A DNA stretch of 64,000 nucleotides from Compostimonas suwonensis (GTDB lineage Bacteria > Actinomycetota > Actinomycetes > Actinomycetales > Microbacteriaceae), in NCBI RefSeq assembly GCF_002797855.1, contig NZ_PGFB01000004.1:62001-126000 (forward strand), read 5' to 3'. The notes under the pieces were generated by a model. The model was given only the letters and a program-made list of their open reading frames with translations. It had not been told where the DNA came from and did no database searches. The translations under genes and the position numbers were made by a program. Each line of letters opens with the position of its first letter. Position 1 is the stretch's first letter. Positions 6,578 through 14,730 of the stretch are shown in pieces.

Positions 6578-8872
6578 TCAGCCTTCGGCCGGAGCCTCGG
6601 GGCCTTCGCTGTGCGCCGCGGAGCCCTCGGTGTCGGCGTCGTCGGCCAGCACGGGAGCGAGCGACAGCTTTCCGCGGTCGTCGATCTTGGTGATCTCGAC
6701 GAGCACCTTCTGGCCGACGCCGAGCACGTCTTCGACGTTCTCGACGCGCTTGCCACCGGCGAGCTTGCGCACCTCGGAGATGTGCAGCAGGCCGTCCTTG
6801 CCCGGGAGCAGGGAGACGAAGGCGCCGAACGCGGCGAGCTTGACGACGGTTCCGAGGAACTGCTCGCCGACCTCGGGGTTCGTCGGGTTCGCGATCGCGT
6901 TGACCTGAGCGCGGGCGGCCTCGGCCGAGGGGCCGTCGACGGCGCCGATGTACACGGTGCCGTCCTCCTCGATCGAGATGTCCGCGCCGGTCTCGTCCTG
7001 GATCGCGTTGATCGTCTTGCCCTTCGGGCCGATGAGCTCGCCGATCTTGTCGACCGGGATCTGCACCGAGATCACGCGCGGTGCGGTCGGAGCCATCTCG
7101 TCGGGGGCGTCGATCGCAGCGTTCAGAACCGAGAGGATCGTCGTGCGGGCGTCCTTCGCCTGCGTGAGCGCGGCGTCGAGAACCGAGGAGGGGATGCCGT
7201 CGAGCTTCGTGTCCAGCTGGATGGCCGTCACGAACTCGGCGGTTCCGGCGACCTTGAAGTCCATGTCGCCCAGGGCGTCCTCGGCACCGAGGATGTCGGT
7301 GAGAGCCGCGTAACGGGTCACACCGTCGACGGTGTCGGAGACGAGGCCCATCGCGATGCCCGCGACCGGCGCGCGCAGCGGCACACCGGCGTTGAGCAGC
7401 GAGAGGGTCGAGGCGCAGACGGAGCCCATCGACGTCGAGCCGTTGGAGCCGAGAGCCTCGGACACCTGGCGGATCGCGTAGGGGAACTCGTCGCGGCTCG
7501 GCAGCACCGGCACGAGGGCGCGCTCGGCGAGGAAGCCGTGCCCGATCTCGCGACGCTTCGGGGTGCCCACGCGGCCGGTCTCACCGGTCGAGTAGGGCGG
7601 GAAGTTGTAGTGGTGCATGTAGCGCTTTTTGGTGACGGGCGACAGCGAGTCGATCTGCTGCTCCATCTTGAGCATGTTGAGCGTCGTGACGCCGAGGATC
7701 TGCGTCTCTCCGCGCTGGAAGATCGCGGAGCCGTGGACGCGCGGGATGACCTGCACCTCGGCGTCGAGCGGGCGGATGTCGGCGAGCCCGCGTCCGTCGA
7801 TGCGGATCCCGTCGCGCAGGATGCGTCCGCGCACGACCACCTTCGTGACCGACTTGTACGCGGCCGACGCCTGGGCGTTCGCGGCCTCGGGGAGCTCCCC
7901 GGCCTCGACCTTGGCGGCGACGAACTCCTTGACGCGCGCCTTGAGAGCGTCGTCGGCATCCTGTCGCTCGATCTTGTCGGCGATCTGGTAGACCTTCGTG
8001 AGCTCGTCGTAGGCGAAGCCCGCGACGACGTCGTAGGTGGCCTGGTCGTAGGCGGTGAAGATCGGGTACTCGACGACGGGCTTGGCGGCCTGGCGTGCGA
8101 GCTCGGCCTGCGCCTCGACGAGCTGGCGGATGAACGGCTTCGACGCCTCGAGGCCCTGTGCGACGACGGCCTCGTTCGGCTTCGTCGCACCGCCCTTGAT
8201 GAGGTTCCAGCTGTTCTCGGTGGCCTCGGCCTCGACCATCATGATCGCGACGTCGGTGTTGCCCGCGGCATCCGTGACGACCCGGCCGGCGACCGTGAGG
8301 TCGAAGACGGCGTCGACGAGCTGCGAGGCCTTCGGGAAGACGATCCACTGGTCTTCGCCGCCGGAGACCGAGCCCGGCATGAGCGCGAGGCGCACACCGG
8401 CGATCGGACCCGAGAACGGCACACCCGAGATCTGGCTCGACGCGCTCGCGGCGTTGATCGCGAGGGCGTCGTAGAACTCGTCCGGAGCGATGCTCAGAAC
8501 GGTGATGACGATCTGGACCTCGTTGCGGAGGCCGTTGATGAACGACGGGCGCAGGGGCCGGTCGATGAGACGGCAGACGAGGATCGCCTCGGTCGAGGGG
8601 CGGCCCTCACGACGGAAAAACGAGCCGGGGATCTTGCCGGCGGCGTAGCTGCGCTCCTCGACGTCGACCGTGAGGGGGAAGAAGTCGAAGTTGTCCTTCG
8701 GCGTCTTGCCGATGCTCGTCGCCGAGAGCAGCATGGTCTCTTCGTCGAGGTAGGCGGCGACAGCGCCCTGAGCCTGCTGAGCGAGGCGTCCTGCCTCGAA
8801 GCGCACGGTGCGCGTTCCGAACCGTCCGTTGTCGAGAACGGCTTCGGCGAATTTGATTTCTGGACCTTCCAA
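6578..8872 (-). CDS. pnp: Polyribonucleotide nucleotidyltransferase (PNPase)
   Basis: Phosphorolytic 3'-5' exoribonuclease and polyadenylase, a trimer and part of RNA-decay complexes. The 764 residues show the full architecture: first RNase PH domain (about 20-150), helical linker, second RNase PH domain (about 340-490, with conserved [11 protein letters not shown] and the later [10 protein letters not shown] metal-binding segment), KH domain with the IGPKGK loop near 620 and S1 domain ([19 protein letters not shown]) near 690-720, then an acidic tail. The start is a TTG at 8872 in TTGGAAGGTCCAG, preceded by AGGAGA at 8 nt spacing; it gives the usual N-terminus [12 protein letters not shown]. 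In many bacteria pnp follows rpsO directly; here rpsO lies 5.4 kb away with other genes between. A hairpin sits directly upstream of the ribosome site and may serve autoregulation. Confidence 0.98.
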   Translation of the reverse strand: MEGPEIKFAEAVLDNGRFGTRTVRFEAGRLAQQAQGAVAAYLDEETMLLSATSIGKTPKDNFDFFPLTVDVEERSYAAGKIPGSFFRREGRPSTEAILVCRLIDRPLRPSFINGLRNEVQIVITVLSIAPDEFYDALAINAASASSQISGVPFSGPIAGVRLALMPGSVSGGEDQWIVFPKASQLVDAVFDLTVAGRVVTDAAGNTDVAIMMVEAEATENSWNLIKGGATKPNEAVVAQGLEASKPFIRQLVEAQAELARQAAKPVVEYPIFTAYDQATYDVVAGFAYDELTKVYQIADKIERQDADDALKARVKEFVAAKVEAGELPEAANAQASAAYKSVTKVVVRGRILRDGIRIDGRGLADIRPLDAEVQVIPRVHGSAIFQRGETQILGVTTLNMLKMEQQIDSLSPVTKKRYMHHYNFPPYSTGETGRVGTPKRREIGHGFLAERALVPVLPSRDEFPYAIRQVSEALGSNGSTSMGSVCASTLSLLNAGVPLRAPVAGIAMGLVSDTVDGVTRYAALTDILGAEDALGDMDFKVAGTAEFVTAIQLDTKLDGIPSSVLDAALTQAKDARTTILSVLNAAIDAPDEMAPTAPRVISVQIPVDKIGELIGPKGKTINAIQDETGADISIEEDGTVYIGAVDGPSAEAARAQVNAIANPTNPEVGEQFLGTVVKLAAFGAFVSLLPGKDGLLHISEVRKLAGGKRVENVEDVLGVGQKVLVEITKIDDRGKLSLAPVLADDADTEGSAAHSEGPEAPAEG

Positions 8873-8895
8873 GAGGTCTTTCTCCTTTGTTTAGT

Positions 8896-8920
8896 GTCGA
8901 GATCCCGTGTGGATCTCGAC
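8896..8920 (-). promoter_or_regulatory. Hairpin in the pnp leader
   Basis: GTCGAGATCC (8896-8905) and GGATCTCGAC (8911-8920) form a perfect 10 bp stem with a 5 nt loop, ending 11 nt before the AGGAG of pnp. In enterobacteria a leader stem of pnp is the target of RNase III and PNPase autocontrol; a similar role here is an inference. Confidence 0.5.
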
Positions 8921-9199
8921 GCGTACATCGGAGCAGGAGCGGGCAGGAAGGGACGACGTCCTGCTGTGCGTGCGCTGCGTTGTCGACATCTACGTTGTTG
9001 ACGTCTACACGCTGCGTTTGCACGTCGTCGGTGCGCGGTGGCGCGCCGGTCGTCTGGCTCTGGCCAACAGTAGAAGTGCACCGTACGAGACGGGAGACCA
9101 CCACCGGTGACCAGCTTCGAGCCGGCCTGCTCCGTTCGGTTGCAGCGGGAAGAACCCACCCCAACCGGGTAAGAGCCTACCAGTCGCGTGCGTTCGCGC
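8921..9199. other. pnp upstream region with a 15 bp tandem repeat
   Basis: No gene seen. Two head-to-tail copies of GTTGTyGACrTCTAC lie at 8979-8993 and 8994-9008, differing at two positions, flanked by GCTGCGTT words. They may be a protein-binding site or part of the pnp promoter. No convincing -35/-10 pair was found; TACTGT on the minus strand near 9069-9074 is one weak -10 candidate. Confidence 0.4.
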
Positions 9200-9829
9200 C
9201 TAGGGAGCGACCCGCAGCGCATCCAGCGAATGGTCGATGGCGCTCTCGAGGTGCTCGACGCTGCCGGTGGCGAGCATGATGACGACCCCGCCCTGGATGC
9301 CGGCGAGCAGGGCACGGGCGGCGGATGCGGCATCCACGCTCGCAGGCATCGATCCGGCGGCCTGCATCGAGAGGATGCCGCGCTCGATCGCGCCCTGCCA
9401 GCGCTCGAAGAGGTGGACGATGATCGACTGCACCTCGGGAACCTCACGGCCGAGCTGGGTCACGAGAACGCTCAAGGGGCAGGTGCGGCCCTGCTGCCGG
9501 TAGCGCTCGATCACGATGTCGCGCCAGACAATCCACGTGGGCCAGTCGTCGAGGGCGTCGAGCGCCGGGCGCTGATCGTCGAGCACACGGTCGGCCTCGT
9601 GCGCGGCGACCGCGAGCAGCAGCTGGTCCTTGCCCTCGGGGAAGTAGTGGAACAGCTGGCTCTTGCTCGTCGCGGTCGCCTCACGCACGTCGTCGAGGGA
9701 GGTGTGCGCGACGCCGCGCGACCGGATGACCCGGGCTGCCCCGTCGACGATGCGCCGCCGGGTCGCCTCGCCCTTGGGGGTCAGCGCCTTCGCCGACCCT
9801 CTCTCCGCCGACGTTCGCTCTGCGCGCAT
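9200..9829 (-). CDS. TetR-family transcriptional regulator
   Basis: One-domain TetR helix-turn-helix at residues about 18-64 (RRRIVDGAARVIRSRGVAHTSLDDV, then SKSQLFHYFPEGKDQLL), followed by an all-helical ligand-binding domain of the TetR_C type (about 85-200). The 209-residue form begins at the ATG at 9829. Divergent from an SDR oxidoreductase gene, with palindromes in the shared region (9837-9890), so it probably represses itself and the SDR gene and is released by a small lipophilic or carbonyl compound. Confidence 0.88.
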   Translation of the reverse strand: MRAERTSAERGSAKALTPKGEATRRRIVDGAARVIRSRGVAHTSLDDVREATATSKSQLFHYFPEGKDQLLLAVAAHEADRVLDDQRPALDALDDWPTWIVWRDIVIERYRQQGRTCPLSVLVTQLGREVPEVQSIIVHLFERWQGAIERGILSMQAAGSMPASVDAASAARALLAGIQGGVVIMLATGSVEHLESAIDHSLDALRVAP

Positions 9830-9836
9830 CCCATCG

Positions 9837-9890
9837 AATGGACTATCCGGTCCATTTAATGCGAGTCTTTTATGAACCATTGAGTCCATT
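9837..9890. promoter_or_regulatory. TetR operators between tetR and SDR
   Basis: AATGGAC (9837-9843), a 6 bp spacer and GTCCATT (9850-9856) form a perfect inverted repeat. A second, imperfect copy with the same 6 bp spacer is TATGAAC (9871-9877) and GTCCATT (9884-9890). They sit between the TetR start (9829) and the SDR start (9939). Confidence 0.75.
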
Positions 9891-9938
9891 TTAGCTCGGC
9901 TCATCTCACCGCCACACCTCCCGACAAGGAACCATCCC

Positions 9939-10694
9939 ATGACACAACGACTCGCCCACCGCACCGCCCTCGTGACCGGCTCGACGAGTGGGATCGGCCG
10001 AGGCGTCGCCGAGGCCATGGCCGCGGAGGGCGCGCACGTGCTGCTCACCGGGCGCTCCGTCGAACGCGGCGAGGCAGCGGTCGCGGCGATCGTCGAGGCG
10101 GGCGGCAGCGCCGAGTTCATCGCCGCCGACATGACCTCGGATGCCGCGATCGCGAACCTCATCGCCCGGGTCCGCGAGCGCACCGGCGGCCGGCTCGACA
10201 TCCTCGTGAACAACGCGGCCTACCTGACCGCGACTCCCCCGGCCTTCGCCGAGGTGACGGGGCATCAGCTCGACGAGGTGCTCGCCGTGAGCGTCAAGGC
10301 CCCGCTGCTGCTCTCGGCGGCGTTCGTGCCCGAGATGGCGGCGAACGGCCACGGCGTCGTCATCAACATGGGGTCGGTCAACGGGCTCACCGGGGTGACC
10401 GGCTCGGCCGTCTACAGCACCTCGAAGGCTGCCGTCCACGGCCTGACCCGAGCGCTCGCGACCGAGTTCGCGGCGTCCGGCGTGCGCGTCACCACGATCG
10501 CCCCGGGACCGACCGAGACGGAGTTCGTGGCGACGCTCGGCGACCGGCTGAACGCCATCCGGAGCGTCATCCCCTCCGGGCGACTCAACACCCCGGCCCA
10601 GATCGGGGCCGCGGCCGTCTTCCTCGCAAGCGACGACGCGATCAACATCACGGGGGTCACGCTCGCGATCGACGGAGGCCTGACCGGACACTGA
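9939..10694 (+). CDS. SDR-family NAD(P)-dependent oxidoreductase
   Basis: Classical short-chain dehydrogenase/reductase of 251 residues. The cofactor loop TGSTSGIG (14-21), NNAAY (about 89-93), catalytic Ser in NMGSVNG, Tyr and Lys in YSTSK, and the C-terminal GVTLAIDGGL strand are all present. The acceptor site lacks features that point to one substrate. It is divergent from the TetR gene and is probably the regulated target. A possible ribosome site (AAGGA) lies about 10 nt before the ATG. Confidence 0.92.
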   Translation: MTQRLAHRTALVTGSTSGIGRGVAEAMAAEGAHVLLTGRSVERGEAAVAAIVEAGGSAEFIAADMTSDAAIANLIARVRERTGGRLDILVNNAAYLTATPPAFAEVTGHQLDEVLAVSVKAPLLLSAAFVPEMAANGHGVVINMGSVNGLTGVTGSAVYSTSKAAVHGLTRALATEFAASGVRVTTIAPGPTETEFVATLGDRLNAIRSVIPSGRLNTPAQIGAAAVFLASDDAINITGVTLAIDGGLTGH

Positions 10695-10734
10695 GCAGGT
10701 TCGGAGCCCTTGCCGCGCGTAGGTTCACCACCCG

Positions 10735-11361
10735 CTACTGCGCCCCGAAACCACCGACCATCTGGGCGAAGGAGCTCTCGAGAGCGAAGGGGTCCTTTCC
10801 CTCGGAGCGGGTCGAGCGCTCGACGAGCTCGGCGAACTCGCCCGCGGCGCGCTCGATCCGGCTCGGCAGGGTCGCGGCCGGGTCGTCGGCCGTTCCCCAG
10901 TCGGACGAGGCCGCGTACACCGCCGTCGGCACGACGACAGCGTGCAGGTAGCTGAACAGCGGCCGCATCGCGTAATCGAGGGCGAGCGAGTGCCGCTCGG
11001 TGCCGCCGGTCGCGCCGATGAGAACGGGCGAGCCCTGCAGCGCGGTCGTGTCGAGCACGTCGATGAACGACTTGAACAGCCCGCTGTAGCTCGTGGTGAA
11101 GATCGGCGTGACGGCGATGACGCCGTCGGCCGTCGTCACCGTCTCGATCGCCGCGGCGAGCGCTGGGCTAGGGAAGCCCGTGAGCAGGTTGTTGGTGACG
11201 TCTTTCGCGATGTCGCGCAGCTCGATCACGTCGACCTGTGTGTCGACGTCGTGCAGCCCGAGCCGGGTGACGGTCGCCGCAGCGAGTCGGTCGGCGAGCA
11301 GACGGGTGGACGACGGCTGGCTGAGGCCCGCGGAGACGACCGCGATCCTGCGAGTGGTCAT
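10735..11361 (-). CDS. NAD(P)H-dependent FMN reductase, CE1759-type LLM partner
   Basis: Flavodoxin-like FMN reductase of 208 residues. The phosphate-binding loop is SAGLSQPSSTRLLADRL (residues 10-26) and the flavin-contact loop TPIFTTSYSGLFKSFID lies near 83-99. Members of this group (CE1759 family) are encoded beside a partner LLM monooxygenase and supply it with reduced FMN. Here the partner gene is directly upstream, 25 nt away on the same strand, so the two form an operon. The C-terminal GGFGAQ tail is normal for the group. Confidence 0.88.
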   Translation of the reverse strand: MTTRRIAVVSAGLSQPSSTRLLADRLAAATVTRLGLHDVDTQVDVIELRDIAKDVTNNLLTGFPSPALAAAIETVTTADGVIAVTPIFTTSYSGLFKSFIDVLDTTALQGSPVLIGATGGTERHSLALDYAMRPLFSYLHAVVVPTAVYAASSDWGTADDPAATLPSRIERAAGEFAELVERSTRSEGKDPFALESSFAQMVGGFGAQ

Positions 11362-11386
11362 GATGTTCTCCTTGCTACCGGTTGGA

Positions 11387-12538
11387 TCAGTTGGCGGATG
11401 CCGCGACCGAGACCGCGTCGGACGACGTCGTGCCCGCGGCATCCTGCGACGCCACGCTCGGAGCGCTGTCACGGGCCGCGACGAGACCGGCGTGGGTCGG
11501 GCCGTCCGGAACGTGCGCAGGCCGCAGGGCGTCGAACTCCTTGCGGAGCACGGGCACGACCTCCTCGCCGAGGATGTCGAGCTGCTCGAGAACGGTCTTC
11601 AGGGGCAGGCCGGCGTGGTCCATGAGGAAGAGCTGGCGCTGGTAGTCGCCGAAGGTGTCGCGGAAGGCGAGCGTCTTGTCGACGACCTCCTGCGGGCTGC
11701 CGACGGTGAGCGGGGTCTGCTCCGTGAACTCCTCGAGGCTCGGGCCGTGCCCGTAGACGGGCGCGTTGTCGAAGTACGGGCGGAACTCCTTCACGGCGTC
11801 CTGCGAGTTCTTGCGCATGAAGACCTGCCCGCCGAGACCGACGTAGGCCTGGTCGGCCGCGCCGTGCCCGTAGTGCTCGAAGCGCTGACGGTAGAGGCGC
11901 ACGAGACGCTGGAAGTGCTCCTTCGGCCAGAAGATGTTGTTCGCGAAGAAGCCGTCGCCGTAGTAGGCGGCCTGCTCGGCGATCTCGGGACTGCGGATGG
12001 AGCCGTGCCAGACGAAGGGCGGAACGCCGTCGAGCGGGCGCGGCGTCGACTGGAACCCTTGCAGCGGCGTGCGGAACTCCCCCTGCCAGTCGACGTAGTC
12101 CTCGCGCCACAGACGGTGCACGAGGTTGTAGTTCTCGACCGCGAGCTCGATGCCCTGGCGGATGTCCTTGCCGAACCACGGGTAGACGGGGCCGGTGTTG
12201 CCGCGGCCCATCATGACGTCGACGCGGCCGTCGGCGACGTGCTGCAGCATCGCGAAGTCCTCCGCGATCTTCACGGGGTCGTTGGTGGTGATGAGGGTCG
12301 TCGAGGTCGAGAGGATGATCCGCTCGGTCTTCGCGGCGATGTAGCCGAGCATCGTCGTGGGGCTCGACGGCACGAACGGCGGGTTGTGGTGCTCACCGGT
12401 CGCGAAGACGTCGAGGCCCACCTCTTCCGCCTTCTGGGCGATCGTGAGCATGGCCTTGATGCGCTCGTGCTCGGTGGGGGTGCTGCCGTCGGTGGGGTCC
12501 GTGGTGACGTCGCCGACCGTGAAAATCCCGAACTGCAT
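11387..12538 (-). CDS. LLM-class flavin-dependent oxidoreductase, CE1758 family
   Basis: Luciferase-like TIM-barrel monooxygenase of 383 residues, using FMNH2 supplied by the downstream reductase to oxygenate an unknown small molecule. The start QFGIFTVGDV, the GEHHNPPF segment, the ILSTSTTLITTNDPVKIAEDFAMLQHVADGRVDVMMGRGNTGPVYPW block and the FxWHGSIRSPE region are diagnostic. The ATG at 12538 follows an AGATGAGG ribosome site. Two ATGC-nnnn-GCAT palindromes upstream (12557-12620) probably control the pair. Substrate not known for this family. Confidence 0.92.
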   Translation of the reverse strand: MQFGIFTVGDVTTDPTDGSTPTEHERIKAMLTIAQKAEEVGLDVFATGEHHNPPFVPSSPTTMLGYIAAKTERIILSTSTTLITTNDPVKIAEDFAMLQHVADGRVDVMMGRGNTGPVYPWFGKDIRQGIELAVENYNLVHRLWREDYVDWQGEFRTPLQGFQSTPRPLDGVPPFVWHGSIRSPEIAEQAAYYGDGFFANNIFWPKEHFQRLVRLYRQRFEHYGHGAADQAYVGLGGQVFMRKNSQDAVKEFRPYFDNAPVYGHGPSLEEFTEQTPLTVGSPQEVVDKTLAFRDTFGDYQRQLFLMDHAGLPLKTVLEQLDILGEEVVPVLRKEFDALRPAHVPDGPTHAGLVAARDSAPSVASQDAAGTTSSDAVSVAASAN

Positions 12539-12556
12539 TTCCTCATCTCCATTTCG

Positions 12557-12620
12557 ATGCGTTTGCATACAGTCGTGTAGAACTGCACCACGGCCCACGG
12601 TATTCCATGCGGTTGCATAC
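12557..12620 (-). promoter_or_regulatory. Two copies of an ATGC-GkTT-GCATAC operator
   Basis: ATGCGTTTGCATAC (12557-12570) and ATGCGGTTGCATAC (12607-12620) differ at one base and are direct copies 50 bp apart. Each contains the inverted repeat ATGC-nnnn-GCAT. They lie between the LLM operon (leftward) and the DedA gene (rightward) and are candidate binding sites for a regulator of the LLM/FMN reductase pair. Confidence 0.65.
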
Positions 12621-12739
12621 GGTTGCCCGCGCGTGCGTGCGACCCGCAACCTCTCGTTCACCTCTTCGCGCTAGAACGGGCTCATGAGGCTTCGCGCGCT
12701 GAGCACGAACCGGCGGATCCGGCAGGCCCGGCAGGTCGT

Positions 12740-13414
12740 ATGGACGCGATAGCCGACGCCCTCACGACCATCGCCGACTCGCCGTGGGTGTTCCCGCTGC
12801 TGTTCGCCCTCACGATCGGCGACGCGTTCCTGGTCGTGCTCCCGAGCGAGACCGCGGTCGTCGCGCTCGGCGCCCTCTCGCTGTCGACGGGGCATCCGCC
12901 GCTCGCGGGCCTGCTCGTCACGGCGGCCCTCGGCGCGATCGCCGGCGACAACCTCTGCTACCTGATCGGTCGCTCCATCGGCACGGAGCGCTTCGCCTGG
13001 ATGCGCCGGCCTCGTGTGCACGCGGCCCTCGAACGCGCCCGCACGACGCTCCAGCAGCGGGCGGCGGTCGCGATCTTCACCGCGCGCTACATCCCCTTCG
13101 CGCGCATCGCGGTCAATCTCACGGCCGGCGCCACCCGGCTGCACTACGCGCGCTACCTGCTGCTCACGGTGCTCGCCGGCTGCGCCTGGGCCCTCTACAA
13201 CACCGTCGTCGGCGCGCTCTTCGGCCAGGTCTTCGCGGGCAACCCGGTGCTCGCCGTGGTCGCCTCGGTCGTGGTCGCGATCGTCGGCGGCGTGAGCCTC
13301 GACTGGGTTCTCGGCAGGATGTCGCGCCGCCGCCAGGCTCGCAAGGCAGCGGGGTCCGGCGGTGCGGGCCCTCACCCCGGCACTGCGCCCGGCGCCGCTC
13401 CCGCGCCCGAGTGA
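12740..13414 (+). CDS. DedA-family membrane protein
   Basis: 224-residue DedA/SNARE-associated (VTT domain) protein from the ATG at 12740. It has the family pattern: FALTIGDAFLVVLPSETAVVALGAL helix pair, a GDNLCYLIGRSIG re-entrant segment, the conserved ARYIPFARIAVNLTAGATR stretch (Arg and Pro needed in E. coli DedA proteins) and two C-terminal helices followed by a charged, Gly/Pro-rich tail. DedA proteins are linked to membrane lipid carrier flipping (undecaprenyl phosphate or phosphatidylethanolamine) and envelope stress. Divergent from the LLM operon. A longer reading to 12623 is open but the extra residues look non-coding. Confidence 0.87.
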   Translation: MDAIADALTTIADSPWVFPLLFALTIGDAFLVVLPSETAVVALGALSLSTGHPPLAGLLVTAALGAIAGDNLCYLIGRSIGTERFAWMRRPRVHAALERARTTLQQRAAVAIFTARYIPFARIAVNLTAGATRLHYARYLLLTVLAGCAWALYNTVVGALFGQVFAGNPVLAVVASVVVAIVGGVSLDWVLGRMSRRRQARKAAGSGGAGPHPGTAPGAAPAPE

Positions 13415-13491
13415 ACCCGGCTCTCGCGAGCACCGTTCGGCTGGGAGCGAACAGCTCCGCATCCCCGCCGCACCGTGTTTAGGCTTGAACC

Positions 13492-13890
13492 ATGGCTACT
13501 GTCGATCTGACTACAGAGACCTTCGAGAAGACCATCGTCGACGGGGGCATCGTCCTCGTCGACTACTGGGCGGAATGGTGCGGCCCGTGCCGTCAGTTCG
13601 GCCCCACCTACGCGGCATCCTCCGAGGAGAACCCCGACATCACCTTCGCCAAGGTCGACACCGAGGCGCAGCAGCAGATCGCGGGGGCGATGGGCATCCA
13701 GGCGATCCCGACGCTCATGGCCTTCCGTGACGGCATCGGCGTCTTCTCCCAGGCCGGCGCACTGCCCAAGGCGGCCCTCGACGACCTCATCGAGCAGGTG
13801 CGTGCGCTCGACATGGACGCCGTCCGCGCATCCATCGCCGAGCAGCAGGCGGAGCAGACGCAGCAGGCAGAGCCCGCTCCCGCCGAGTAA
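13492..13890 (+). CDS. trxA: Thioredoxin
   Basis: Thioredoxin-fold disulfide reductase with the WCGPC active site (Cys30, Cys33), the buried Asp24, cis-Pro in AIPTLMAF and an extra 25-residue tail rich in Gln, Glu and Ala that most thioredoxins (about 108 residues) lack. The ATG at 13492 lies exactly 6 nt after TAGGCT (13480-13485), so the message is probably leaderless. A hairpin terminator follows at 13922. Monocistronic. Confidence 0.95.
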   Translation: MATVDLTTETFEKTIVDGGIVLVDYWAEWCGPCRQFGPTYAASSEENPDITFAKVDTEAQQQIAGAMGIQAIPTLMAFRDGIGVFSQAGALPKAALDDLIEQVRALDMDAVRASIAEQQAEQTQQAEPAPAE

Positions 13891-13921
13891 CCCGCCGCGC
13901 GCCCCTCACCGCACGCTTCTC

Positions 13922-13956
13922 ACCGCGCCCGACAGGTCCGACCCGTCGGGCGCGGT
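13922..13956 (+). terminator. Terminator hairpin after trxA
   Basis: ACCGCGCCCGAC (13922-13933) and GTCGGGCGCGGT (13945-13956), a perfect 12 bp stem with an 11 nt loop, 32 nt after the trxA stop, followed by TTGTT. Confidence 0.8.
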
Positions 13957-14080
13957 GTTGTTCGCGAGCACGGTGGTTCGCGGGCGCGATGAGGCTCGCG
14001 AGCGCGATGTGGTTCGCGAGCGCGATGTGGTTCGCGAGCGCGATGTGGTTCGCGAGCGCGGGTTTGTTCGCGGGCGACGA
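13955..14080. repeat. Seven tandem 18 bp repeats downstream of trxA
   Basis: Unit GTGGTTCGCGAGCGCGAT, with seven consecutive 18 bp units from 13955 to 14080; units at 14009-14026 and 14027-14044 are identical and the outer ones degenerate. The array fills the space between the trxA terminator and the rpsO terminator. Reading frames through it give only periodic low-complexity peptides and are not credible genes. A related but non-tandem sequence is found after the FKBP gene (about 26809-26871). Confidence 0.85.
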
Positions 14081-14145
14081 GCGCCGAGGCACCGCGGTCG
14101 CGAACAGAGCCGCGGTCGCGGCATCCGCTCGCCTGCGCACGAAAA

Positions 14146-14175
14146 ACGGGCCGCCACCCGAGGGTGACGGCCCGT
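14146..14175 (-). terminator. Rho-independent terminator of rpsO
   Basis: On the minus strand ACGGGCCGTCACCC pairs with GGGTGGCGGCCCGT, one G-T pair, and is followed by TTTTT (14141-14146 region). It lies 58 nt after the rpsO stop. Confidence 0.88.
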
Positions 14176-14232
14176 CCAAGAAGATCGCGGTGTCAGCGAG
14201 AAGCTGCCCTCGATGGGTTCTGACAGAACCGA

Positions 14233-14502
14233 CTAGCGACGCAGTCCGAGGCGCTCGATGAGCGCACGGTAGCGGTCGATGTCGATGTCTGACAGGTAGC
14301 CCAGCAGACGGCGACGCTGGCCGACCAGCAGAAGCAGGCCACGACGTGAGTGGTGGTCGTGCTTGTGCTCTTTGAGGTGCTCGGTGAGATCTTTGATCCG
14401 CTGGGTCAGGATTGCAACCTGAACCTCGGGGGATCCGGTATCACCGGGGTGGGTCGCGTACTCTTCGATGATCGCCTTCTTGACATCTGCTTCAAGTGCC
14501 AT
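14233..14502 (-). CDS. rpsO: 30S ribosomal protein S15
   Basis: Primary 16S rRNA-binding ribosomal protein, 89 residues, full length. The conserved core is present: [53 protein letters not shown] and the C-terminal [11 protein letters not shown]. It is transcribed alone from a promoter near 14590 with its own terminator. pnp, its usual downstream neighbour, lies 5.4 kb further along the same strand with six genes between on both strands. Confidence 0.98.
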   Translation of the reverse strand: MALEADVKKAIIEEYATHPGDTGSPEVQVAILTQRIKDLTEHLKEHKHDHHSRRGLLLLVGQRRRLLGYLSDIDIDRYRALIERLGLRR

Positions 14503-14598
14503 AGATGGAATCCCCTTATCTCTCGTTGCGCGGTGCCCCTCACCGAGTGTGTGGGCTCTCTTTATCCGCGGCCGTTAGACGGCAACCGTGGAAGTTTA
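14503..14598 (-). promoter_or_regulatory. rpsO promoter and leader
   Basis: On the minus strand TAAACT (14593-14598) is a good -10 box; transcription would begin near 14586, giving a leader of about 84 nt. The leader contains a short CGGTG/CACCG stem and an AAGGGGA ribosome site before the ATG. S15 represses its own mRNA through leader structures in several bacteria; here that is only a possibility. Confidence 0.5.
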
Positions 14599-14730
14599 GC
14601 AGAGCGCGGCCCGACTCGCTCGGCCGCTCGCGACCGATCACCGGTGGGGATGCCGGCGACCCGGCTACCCGGGCGCGTCCCGTTCCACGCTCACGGGCCA
14701 GTCGTCATCCGGGTAGGCCACAATGTAGCC

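Noticed and set aside
13787-14261. Long reading frames with repeated ALANHI or FASAMW units around 13.8-14.3 kb
   Set aside because: They are translations of the 18 bp tandem array (multiple of 3, so all frames stay open), overlap trxA and rpsO, and have no ribosome site.
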